Part shown: piece by piece, positions 1 through 7,152 of the stretch
Numbering within the stretch: position 1 is the first letter of the stretch
Layout: the number at the start of each line of letters is the position of its first letter
Origin: Pseudomonas fluorescens
Lineage (GTDB): Bacteria; Pseudomonadota; Gammaproteobacteria; Pseudomonadales; Pseudomonadaceae
NCBI RefSeq assembly: GCF_902497625.1
Contig: NZ_CABVGX010000039.1
Coordinates: forward strand, 1-52,964
Direction: 5' to 3'
DNA length: 52,964 nucleotides
The notes under the pieces: generated by a model
Told to the model about the DNA's origin: nothing
Database searches by the model: none
The model's input: only the letters and a program-made list of their open reading frames with translations
Made by a program: the position numbers and the translations under genes

Positions 1-2
1 AC

Positions 3-596
3 AGCGAGCAACTGCTCGGACACTTGAACATTCCCTTGTGCCGCGACTGGCAACAGGCCGGCGCGGCGCTGGACAACGGCGGCCTGGCGTTCATGCCGCT
101 GGTGGACTGGGCGCCGCAGTTGCAGCGCATGATCGATTTGCGCAATACCCTGGGCCTGCGTTCGCCGATCCATTCCCTGGCGCGGATTCTCAATCCGCTG
201 GGCGCGCGCTGTGGCCTGCAAAGTATTTTCCACCCCGGCTATCAGGCCGTACATCGCGATGCCAGCGGCTTGCTCGGTGATACTGCCATTGTGGTCAAGG
301 GTGACGGTGGCGAAATTGAAATCAACCCGGATGCCGCCAGCCACCTCTACGGCACCACTGGCGGCGAAAGCTGGGACGAGGAATGGCCGCAGATGTCGAG
401 CCAGCGTCACGTTAAACCGGCCTCGCTGGACGTCGAGCATTTGAAAGCCGTATGGCGCGGCGATGTGGTGGACAGCTATCCGCAAATGGCCCTGATTTCG
501 ACCATGGCGCTAGCCCTGCGCGGTCTCGGGCAACCCCGTGCGCAAGCATTCGCCACCGCCCAGCAATACTGGGACGCACGAGACAAATCGATTTAA
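3..596 (+). CDS. YbiB/TrpD2-like glycosyl transferase family protein (5' truncated by window edge)
   Basis: The frame is open from the first bases of the window, so only the C-terminal ~197 residues are present; the whole family is about 330 residues. The motif RNTLGLRSPIHSLARILNPL, followed by HPGYQ and an acidic C-terminal half, is characteristic of YbiB, a homodimeric protein with the anthranilate phosphoribosyltransferase fold. YbiB is reported to bind nucleic acid rather than make tryptophan precursors. An internal TTG at position 24 is very unlikely to be the start because the reading frame continues upstream without a stop. The gene ends with TAA about 90 bp before the next gene on the same strand. 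Family assignment is by eye; catalytic activity cannot be judged from this part. Confidence 0.75.
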   Translation, partial: SEQLLGHLNIPLCRDWQQAGAALDNGGLAFMPLVDWAPQLQRMIDLRNTLGLRSPIHSLARILNPLGARCGLQSIFHPGYQAVHRDASGLLGDTAIVVKGDGGEIEINPDAASHLYGTTGGESWDEEWPQMSSQRHVKPASLDVEHLKAVWRGDVVDSYPQMALISTMALALRGLGQPRAQAFATAQQYWDARDKSI

Positions 597-686
597 CCGA
601 TCATAAGCCCCCAACCTTTGCACTATTTTATCGAACCTATGCGAATAGACTCTTCTCCAACGCTTATTGGTTGAGGAGTCCTGAAC

Positions 687-1691
687 ATGGGTTTGTTAGT
701 TGAAGGTCGCTGGCATGACCAGTGGTACGAAAGCAGCAAAGACGGTGCATTCCAGCGTGAGCAAGCGCAGCGCCGCAATTGGGTGACCGCAGACGGCAAG
801 CCAGGCCCGAGTGGTGTCGGCGGGTTCGCCGCCGAGGCCGGCCGCTATCACCTGTATGTATCACTCGCCTGTCCGTGGGCGCATCGCACGCTGATTCTGC
901 GCAAACTCAAAGGCCTCGAAAGCCTGATCGATGTGTCTGTAGTCAGCTACTTGATGCTGGAAAACGGCTGGACGTTCGACCAATCCCACGGATCCAGTGG
1001 AGACAAGCTGGATGATCTGAGCTTCCTGCACCAGCGCTATACTGCCGACACCGCTGACTACACCGGCCGTGTCACCGTGCCAGTGCTCTGGGATAAGCAG
1101 CAGAATCGAATCGTCAGCAATGAATCCGCGGAAATCATCCGCATGTTCAACACCGCGTTCGACGCGCTCACCGGCAACAACCTGGACCTGTACCCGGCGC
1201 CGCTGCGTGATGAAATTGATGCGTTGAACGAGCAGATCTACCCGGCGGTCAACAACGGCGTGTATCGCGCCGGGTTTGCGACGTCGCAGCAGGCCTATGA
1301 AGAGGCGTTCGATGATGTATTCACCGAACTTGATCGGCTGGAAGCGGTGTTGGATGCCAAGCGTTACCTGGCGGGCGAATACCTGACCGAAGCCGACGTC
1401 CGCCTGTTCACCACCCTCATTCGTTTTGACGCGGTTTATCACGGCCACTTCAAATGCAACCTGCGGCGGATTGCCGACTACCCGAATCTGTCGAACTGGC
1501 TGCGCGAGATGTACCAGTGGCCAGGGATTGCCGAGACGGTGGACTTCACCCACATCAAGAATCATTACTACGGCAGTCACAAGACGATTAATCCGACAGG
1601 GATTGTGCCGAAAGGGCCGGAGCAGGATTTTGCGGCGCCGCATGATCGGGCGCGGTTGAATGGGAAAGGGATTTGGCGTAAGCCTGAATAA
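687..1691 (+). CDS. yqjG: Glutathionyl-hydroquinone reductase (Xi-class glutathione transferase)
   Basis: A 334-residue cytoplasmic enzyme that reduces glutathionyl-hydroquinones, releasing hydroquinone and glutathione disulfide. The thioredoxin-like N-terminal domain carries the signature SLACPWAHR, with the catalytic cysteine at residue 62 (Cys63 in E. coli YqjG as I recall). An all-helical C-terminal domain follows, and the C-terminus contains the usual NPTGIVPKGP segment. Length matches the Xi class. The start ATG at 687 is preceded by a GAGGAG-like Shine-Dalgarno. It converges on cysG, with a REP pair between the two stop codons. Confidence 0.92.
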   Translation: MGLLVEGRWHDQWYESSKDGAFQREQAQRRNWVTADGKPGPSGVGGFAAEAGRYHLYVSLACPWAHRTLILRKLKGLESLIDVSVVSYLMLENGWTFDQSHGSSGDKLDDLSFLHQRYTADTADYTGRVTVPVLWDKQQNRIVSNESAEIIRMFNTAFDALTGNNLDLYPAPLRDEIDALNEQIYPAVNNGVYRAGFATSQQAYEEAFDDVFTELDRLEAVLDAKRYLAGEYLTEADVRLFTTLIRFDAVYHGHFKCNLRRIADYPNLSNWLREMYQWPGIAETVDFTHIKNHYYGSHKTINPTGIVPKGPEQDFAAPHDRARLNGKGIWRKPE

Positions 1692-1720
1692 CGATTTGAG
1701 TTTTGCGTTGGCTTTGAAGG

Positions 1721-1800
1721 CTTCTTCGCGGGCAGGCTCGCTCCCACAGGGTTTGTGAACGACACAAATCCCATGTGGGAGCGAGCCTGCTCGCGAAGGG
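1721..1800. repeat. REP pair (family B) between yqjG and cysG
   Basis: Two ~25-bp arms in inverted orientation, about 1724-1748 and 1774-1798, read TGTGGGAGCGAGCCTGCTCG in one direction; only one base differs between arms. The loop is about 25 bp. This is a Pseudomonas REP doublet (REPIN), placed between convergent genes where it may also act as a transcript 3' structure. The same core recurs near 42.9 kb and, less completely, at 12.0, 19.5, 20.9 and 50.6 kb. Confidence 0.85.
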
Positions 1801-1812
1801 CCACCTGTGTGT

Positions 1813-3207
1813 TCAGACCTGCGCCTGAGCGCCCTCGAACCATGCCAGTTTCGCGCGCAATTGCACTACTTCGCCGACGATCACCAGTGTCGGCGCATGC
1901 ACTTCATGCTCCGCCACCATGCGTGGAAGGTCGGCCAGCGTGCCAGTAAAGACCCGCTGATTGACCGTGGTGCCCTGCTGAATCAGCGCCGCCGGCGTCT
2001 CGGCTGAACGCCCGTGTTTGATCAACTGCTCGCAGATCACCGGCAAACCCACCAGGCCCATGTAAAACACCAGGGTCTGCGCCGGCGACACCAGGTCAGC
2101 CCACGGCAAATCGGTTGAACCGTCCTTCAAGTGACCGGTGACAAAGCGTACTGACTGCGCGTAATCGCGGTGGGTCAGCGGAATCCCGGCATACGCGGCG
2201 CAACCACTGGCAGCCGTGATCCCTGGCACAACCTGGAACGGAATGCCGTGCGCCGCCAACTCTTCGATCTCTTCACCGCCGCGGCCGAAAATGAACGGAT
2301 CGCCGCCTTTCAACCGTACAACGCGTTTGCCAGCCTTGGCCAGATCGACCAGTTGCTGGTTGATCTGATCCTGAGGCACCGCATGATCGGCGCGACGTTT
2401 GCCGACATACACCCGCTCGGCATCGCGCCGGCACAGATCGAGAATGGCCGGTGCGACCAGACGGTCGTACAGCACCACATCGGCTTGCTGCATCAGACGC
2501 AGGGCGCGGAACGTCAGCAAATCCGGATCACCCGGTCCGGCACCCACCAGATAGACTTCGCCAGTGGCCGGCGGCGCTTCACCGGCAATTTTCGCCAGCA
2601 ACAGACGCTCGGCTTCCCCGCCCTGCCCGGCCAGCTGACGGTCGGCAATCGGGCCCTGGAAAACGTCTTCCCAGAACGCACGACGCTGCTGCACATCCGG
2701 GAACAGGCCTTTGACCTGGCTGCGAAAGCGCGCAGCGAGACCGGCCAGTTGGCCGTAGGTCGAAGGAATCCAGGTTTCCAGTTTGGCCCGGATCAAGCGC
2801 GCCAGCACCGGTGCATCGCCGCCGCTGGAGACGGCAATGATCAGCGGCGAACGATCGACGATCGCCGGGAAAATCACGCTGCACAGCGCAGGCGCATCGA
2901 CCACGTTGACCGGCACGCAGCGCCTATGAGCATCGGCGGAGACCTGCGCATTCAACGGCTCATCATCAGTGGCAGCAATTACCAGGCCGCAACCGTCCAG
3001 ATCCGCCTCCACGTAACCACGTAACAGGCAATTGCCACCGCTGCCGACTACAAGTTCGTGCAGTTGCGGTTCGATTTCAGGTGCGACGACCCGCAGCAGC
3101 GCACCGGCTTCGGCCAACAGGCGGGATTTGCGCAAAGCAATCTCCCCCCCGCCGACGACCAACACACGACTGCCGCGCAGATTGTGAAACAGCGGCAGAT
3201 AGTCCAT
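1813..3207 (-). CDS. cysG: Siroheme synthase, trifunctional (uroporphyrin-III C-methyltransferase / precorrin-2 dehydrogenase / ferrochelatase)
   Basis: A 464-residue fusion protein that converts uroporphyrinogen III to siroheme, the cofactor of sulfite and nitrite reductases. The N-terminal domain has the NAD-binding loop VVGGGEIALRKSRLL (about residues 18-32) for dehydrogenase and chelatase chemistry. The C-terminal half, from about residue 217, has the methyltransferase signature VYLVGAGPGDPDLLT and the later RLKGGDPFIFGRGGEE. Both halves look intact and full length. The start codon abuts the serS stop with no gap, so cysG is probably cotranscribed with and translationally coupled to serS. 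Confidence 0.97.
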   Translation of the reverse strand: MDYLPLFHNLRGSRVLVVGGGEIALRKSRLLAEAGALLRVVAPEIEPQLHELVVGSGGNCLLRGYVEADLDGCGLVIAATDDEPLNAQVSADAHRRCVPVNVVDAPALCSVIFPAIVDRSPLIIAVSSGGDAPVLARLIRAKLETWIPSTYGQLAGLAARFRSQVKGLFPDVQQRRAFWEDVFQGPIADRQLAGQGGEAERLLLAKIAGEAPPATGEVYLVGAGPGDPDLLTFRALRLMQQADVVLYDRLVAPAILDLCRRDAERVYVGKRRADHAVPQDQINQQLVDLAKAGKRVVRLKGGDPFIFGRGGEEIEELAAHGIPFQVVPGITAASGCAAYAGIPLTHRDYAQSVRFVTGHLKDGSTDLPWADLVSPAQTLVFYMGLVGLPVICEQLIKHGRSAETPAALIQQGTTVNQRVFTGTLADLPRMVAEHEVHAPTLVIVGEVVQLRAKLAWFEGAQAQV

Positions 3208-4488
3208 TTAGCCGATGACCTCAAGGCCACCCATGTACGGCTTCAACACGTCCGGCACACGGATCGAGCCGTCAGCCTGCTGGTAGTTTTCCAATACCGC
3301 CACCAGCGTACGGCCCACCGCCAGGCCGGAGCCATTCAAGGTGTGCACCAGTTCCGGTTTGCCGGTTTCCGGGTTGCGGAAACGCGCCTGCATGCGCCGG
3401 GCCTGGAAGTCGCCGCAGTTGGAGCAGGAAGAAATCTCGCGGTACTTGTCCTGGCTCGGGATCCACACCTCCAGGTCGTAGGTCTTGACCGCGCTGAAGC
3501 CCATGTCACCCGTGCACAAAGCCAGTGTCCGGTAAGGCAATTCAAGCAATTGCAAAACCTTCTCGGCGTTGGCAGTCAGGCCTTCCAGCGCCTCCATCGA
3601 CGTCGATGGCTCGACAATCTGGACCATTTCGACCTTGTCGAACTGATGTTGCCGGATCATGCCGCGGGTATCGCGACCCGATGCGCCGGCTTCACTGCGA
3701 AAGCACGGGGTGTGCGCGACGAATTTGATCGGCAGCAATTTCGAATCGACGATTTCGCCGGCAACGATATTGGTCAGCGACACTTCAGCGGTCGGGATCA
3801 GGTACAGGTCCGCTTCACCTTCGCGGGCGATCTTGAACAGGTCTTCTTCGAACTTGGGCAACTGGCCGGTGCCTTGCAGTGCCGGTGCCTGCACCAGATA
3901 AGGCGTGTAGGCCTCTTCGTAGCCGTGTTCGCTGGTATGCAGATTGATCATGAACTGCGCCAGGGCGCGGTGCAGACGTGCGATCGGGCCACGCAACAAG
4001 GCGAAACGTGCGCCGGACAACTTGGCCGCGGTTTCAAAATCCAGCCAGCCGAACTTCTCGCCCAGGGCGACGTGGTCCTGAACCGGGAAATCAAACGTGG
4101 TCGGCGTGCCCCAGCGGCGCACTTCGACATTGTCGTCTTCGTCCTTGCCGACCGGCACGGATTCGTGCGGCAGGTTCGGAATGCCCAGCAGGATCGAATC
4201 CAGATCGGTCTGGATCGCATCCAGCTCGACTTTACCGGCGCTTAATTCGTTGGCCATGCGCTCGACGTCCGCCATCAGCGGCGCGATGTCTTCGCCGCGC
4301 TGCTTGGCCTGACCGATGGATTTGGAACGCGCATTACGTTCAGCCTGCAGGGCTTCGGTGCGCGTCTGCACGGTCTTGCGCTGTTCTTCCAGCGCTTCGA
4401 TGCGCGCAACATCCAGGGTGTAGCCACGGGATGCGAGGCGGTCCGCTACGTCCTGAAGGTTGCTACGTAACAGTTTGGAATCGAGCAT
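3208..4488 (-). CDS. serS: Seryl-tRNA synthetase
   Basis: A 426-residue class II aminoacyl-tRNA synthetase that charges tRNA-Ser. The N-terminal ~110 residues form the antiparallel coiled-coil arm (VQTRTEALQAERNARSKSIG) that contacts the tRNA variable arm. The catalytic core contains the class II motifs, including the motif 2 region around TPCFRSEAGASGRDTRGMIR and the motif 3 region around NGSGLAVGRTLVAVLENYQ. The start MLDSKLLRSNL is typical of the family. The gene lies between crcB, 15 bp upstream on the same strand, and cysG with no gap, in a minus-strand run from ftsK to cysG. Confidence 0.97.
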   Translation of the reverse strand: MLDSKLLRSNLQDVADRLASRGYTLDVARIEALEEQRKTVQTRTEALQAERNARSKSIGQAKQRGEDIAPLMADVERMANELSAGKVELDAIQTDLDSILLGIPNLPHESVPVGKDEDDNVEVRRWGTPTTFDFPVQDHVALGEKFGWLDFETAAKLSGARFALLRGPIARLHRALAQFMINLHTSEHGYEEAYTPYLVQAPALQGTGQLPKFEEDLFKIAREGEADLYLIPTAEVSLTNIVAGEIVDSKLLPIKFVAHTPCFRSEAGASGRDTRGMIRQHQFDKVEMVQIVEPSTSMEALEGLTANAEKVLQLLELPYRTLALCTGDMGFSAVKTYDLEVWIPSQDKYREISSCSNCGDFQARRMQARFRNPETGKPELVHTLNGSGLAVGRTLVAVLENYQQADGSIRVPDVLKPYMGGLEVIG

Positions 4489-4503
4489 GTCGGTCTCTCG
4501 TTA

Positions 4504-4878
4504 TCAAAGTTTGGTCAGTGACAGGCCGGCCCAGGTGGCAAGCAGCCCGCCGAATACGCTGATGGCCGCATAGCCGAGGGCCAGCGGCACCTGCCCGCTT
4601 TCCAGCAGGCGCACCGTATCCAGTGAAAAGGATGAAAAAGTCGTCAGCCCCCCGAGGAAGCCGACCATCAGCCCGGCACGGACCTCGATGGGCACCTCCG
4701 GGCGAAGCAAAAACAGACCGTAAAGTACGCCGATCAGCAAACAGCCTACGATATTAACGGCCAGCGTCGCGGTATAGAAGTGCCGCGGCCAATTCGCGTT
4801 GATCCAGTTGCCGGTGGCAAAACGCAACAGCGTACCGGCGACGCCGCCAATGGAAACTGCAACGATCAATGGGAGCAC
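4504..4878 (-). CDS. crcB: Fluoride ion channel/transporter CrcB
   Basis: A 124-residue, four-helix inner-membrane protein of the Fluc/CrcB family, which exports fluoride as a dual-topology dimer. Family motifs are present: GVAGTLLRF near the N-terminus and GFLGGLTTFSSFSLDT in the middle (the GGLTTFS track lining the pore). The start codon is GTG; its first base is shared with the last base of the rarA stop (TAGTG), so the gene appears translationally coupled to rarA. No fluoride riboswitch can be upstream because rarA coding sequence occupies that position. Confidence 0.93.
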   Translation of the reverse strand: MLPLIVAVSIGGVAGTLLRFATGNWINANWPRHFYTATLAVNIVGCLLIGVLYGLFLLRPEVPIEVRAGLMVGFLGGLTTFSSFSLDTVRLLESGQVPLALGYAAISVFGGLLATWAGLSLTKL

Positions 4879-6203
4879 TATTTTCTCCGCTGCCGGGGAC
4901 TGAGACGGTCGAGTTGAGCGAGGTGATTGAGCTTCTCGCCGATCTTCAACTCGAGGCCGCGCGGCACCGGCCGATAGAACGGCTGAGGGTCGAGCTCATC
5001 CGGAAAGTAATCTTCGCCGGCCGCATAAGCGTCCGGTTCGTCATGGGCGTAGCGGTACTCGTCGCCGTAACCCAATTGCTTCATCAGTTTGGTCGGCGCG
5101 TTACGCAGATGCAGTGGCACTTCCAGCGAACCGTGTTCGGTGGCGCTGCGCATTGCCGCTTTGAAACCCATGTAAACCGCGTTGCTCTTTGGCGCGCAGG
5201 CCAGGTAGGTGATGGCTTGCGCGACGGCGAGTTCGCCTTCAGGGCTGCCAAGGCGCTCCTGCACGTCCCACGCCGCCAGACACAGGCTCAGGGCGCGCGG
5301 GTCGGCGTTGCCGATGTCTTCGCTGGCCATGCGCACCACGCGCCGGGCCAGGTACAGCGGATCGCAACCGCCGTCGATCATCCGCGCGAACCAGTACAGC
5401 GCGCCGTCGGGGTTGGAGCCGCGTACGGATTTGTGCAGGGCGGAAATCTGATCGTAGAAAGCTTCGCCGCCCTTGTCGAACCGCCGACGGGTGTCGCCGA
5501 GCAGACTCTGCAGCAAGTCGATGCCGATCTCGCTGTCATCTTCCGCCAGGTCCGAAGCATTTTCGAGCAGATTGAGCAGGCGCCGGCCATCGCCATCGGC
5601 GGCTGACAGCAGCATCTGAAAACCTTCGTCGCTGAGGCTCAGGTGCCGTTTGCCGAGGCCGCGCTCTTCAGTAAGCGCGCGATGCACCAATTTGCGCAGC
5701 GCCGCTTCGTCGAGGCTTTTGAGCACATAGACACGCGCACGCGAGAGCAAGGCGTTGTTGAGTTCGAACGAGGGGTTTTCAGTGGTGGCGCCGATGAAAA
5801 TCAGCGTGCCGTCTTCGACGTATGGCAGGAACGCATCCTGCTGCGATTTATTGAAGCGATGCACCTCGTCGACGAAAAGGATGGTGCGCTTGCCGTACTG
5901 CCCCGCCTGCTGCTTGGCGATTTCCACGGCCTGGCGGATTTCCTTGACCCCGGCCAGGACCGCCGAAACGGTCTCGAAGTGCGCGTCGGAGACTTCCGCC
6001 AGCAGACGCGCCAGGGTGGTTTTACCGACACCGGGCGGGCCCCAGAAAATCATCGAGTGCAGAGCCCCCTGCTCCAGCGCCTCACGCAGAGGCTTGCCGC
6101 GAGCGAGCAGGTGTTCCTGACCGACATACTCGTCCAGATTGGCCGCACGCAAACGCGCGGCCAGTGGCTGAGCAATCGGGGCACTGCGAAACAGGTCCAT
6201 CAC
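4878..6203 (-). CDS. rarA: Replication-associated recombination protein A (MgsA/RarA AAA+ ATPase)
   Basis: A 441-residue AAA+ ATPase related to clamp-loader subunits and to eukaryotic WRNIP1, acting at stalled replication forks. Walker A is GPPGVGKTT (about residues 55-63), Walker B FVDEVHRFN (about 110-118), and sensor 1 is near IGATTENPSFELN. The C-terminal tetramerisation region, with PLYLARRVVRMASEDIGNADP, is complete. The N-terminal MMDLFRS resembles the peptide that in E. coli RarA contacts SSB or the clamp. Downstream it overlaps crcB by one base; upstream, a REP pair separates it from lolA, although lolA-rarA linkage is conserved in gammaproteobacteria. Confidence 0.95.
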   Translation of the reverse strand: MMDLFRSAPIAQPLAARLRAANLDEYVGQEHLLARGKPLREALEQGALHSMIFWGPPGVGKTTLARLLAEVSDAHFETVSAVLAGVKEIRQAVEIAKQQAGQYGKRTILFVDEVHRFNKSQQDAFLPYVEDGTLIFIGATTENPSFELNNALLSRARVYVLKSLDEAALRKLVHRALTEERGLGKRHLSLSDEGFQMLLSAADGDGRRLLNLLENASDLAEDDSEIGIDLLQSLLGDTRRRFDKGGEAFYDQISALHKSVRGSNPDGALYWFARMIDGGCDPLYLARRVVRMASEDIGNADPRALSLCLAAWDVQERLGSPEGELAVAQAITYLACAPKSNAVYMGFKAAMRSATEHGSLEVPLHLRNAPTKLMKQLGYGDEYRYAHDEPDAYAAGEDYFPDELDPQPFYRPVPRGLELKIGEKLNHLAQLDRLSPRQRRK

Positions 6204-6272
6204 GTATTGTTAAAACCTCACTTGGGGCGCAGTACTCATGTCTGGCGAAATCAGTGGTAAGAGCATCTGAAT

Positions 6273-6402
6273 GTGGCGAGGGGGCTTGCCCCCGTTAGGT
6301 CGCGAAGCGGCCGCAAAAACTGCAACCGCGCCGTAACGGTTATACGCGAACGCTGTTTTTGCGACTGCTTCGCAGCCGAGCGGGGGCAAGCCCCCTCGCC
6401 AC
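6273..6402. repeat. REP pair (family A) between rarA and lolA
   Basis: Left arm around 6273-6297 reads GTGGCGAGGGGGCTTGCCCC; the right arm, about 6378-6402, is its inverse (GGGGCAAGCCCCCTCGCCAC). The inner flanks (CGCGAAGCGGC and GACTGCTTCGCAGCC) are related. The element fills most of the 259-bp gap between rarA and lolA. The same family recurs at 51.9-52.0 kb and as a degenerate single copy near 19.5 kb. Confidence 0.85.
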
Positions 6403-6462
6403 AAAAGTCTCTCGCCACAAGAGCCCCCCACCACAAAACTCGCTCGTATGGGCTTCTGCGTG

Positions 6463-7086
6463 TTACTCCTGGATCACGTCCGCACCCTTCGGGATATCGA
6501 ACTTGAATCTGGACGCGGCGATCGGCTCGTTGGCCTTCACCCCGGTAAACAGGATGTTGGTACGCTGACCGACGCTGTCGACCATCTGCATGTCATTGAC
6601 CAGACCGTTGCGGAACGACAGACGCAGGCTGTCGAACAGGGTGTCTTTGGTTTTCGGCTTGAGGGTGAAATCAATTACGCCGCCGGCTTCCTTGGCACTG
6701 ATGTCGAAACTCTGGCTGATCTTCGACACGTCGCCGGAGAGCAGCAAGGCCGGCGTCTGCGTCAAGCGCTGATCAAGGTTCTTGATGGTGGCTTGCTCGA
6801 GATCCGGATCCCACAGCGTCACTTTCCTGCCATCGGAGACCATGGTCTGCTCGGCCGGCGCGTCGGTGTGCCAGTAGAACAGCCCCGGACGCTGCAGCGA
6901 CATCTCCCCGGTGGTTTCCTGCAACTGAGTGCCGCTGCCATCCAGGGTCAGCTGCGAGAAGCGGGCGGACAAGGTCTGGGATTTTTCCAGCAGCTGAGTC
7001 AGACGCGTCACGTCCTTGTCATCGGCATGGGCCGAAAGCGTGGTCAAAGCCAGTACCGGCAGCAACAGCATGCGGATAAGACGCAT
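6463..7086 (-). CDS. lolA: Outer-membrane lipoprotein carrier protein LolA
   Basis: A 207-residue periplasmic chaperone that takes lipoproteins from the LolCDE transporter and passes them to LolB at the outer membrane. The chosen start, MRLIRMLLLPVLALTTLSAHA, is a complete Sec signal peptide with predicted cleavage after residue 21, and a GAGGA Shine-Dalgarno lies just upstream. A longer in-frame start at 7137 would place 17 residues before the signal. The mature part has the LolA pattern (TLSARFSQLTLDGSG, GLFYWHTDAP, DLEQATIKNLDQRL). Its partner transporter genes lolC, lolD and lolE lie at 12.1-15.3 kb. It follows ftsK on the same strand. Confidence 0.96.
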   Translation of the reverse strand: MRLIRMLLLPVLALTTLSAHADDKDVTRLTQLLEKSQTLSARFSQLTLDGSGTQLQETTGEMSLQRPGLFYWHTDAPAEQTMVSDGRKVTLWDPDLEQATIKNLDQRLTQTPALLLSGDVSKISQSFDISAKEAGGVIDFTLKPKTKDTLFDSLRLSFRNGLVNDMQMVDSVGQRTNILFTGVKANEPIAASRFKFDIPKGADVIQE

Positions 7087-7152
7087 GGGAGTCCTCATAA
7101 CATTCGTGGGAGTGCGGGTGGCGTCACAGGACGCCACCCCTTCAATTTCAGA

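Noticed and set aside
4876..4900. Fluoride riboswitch before crcB
   Set aside because: crcB overlaps the rarA stop by one base, leaving no leader for a riboswitch.
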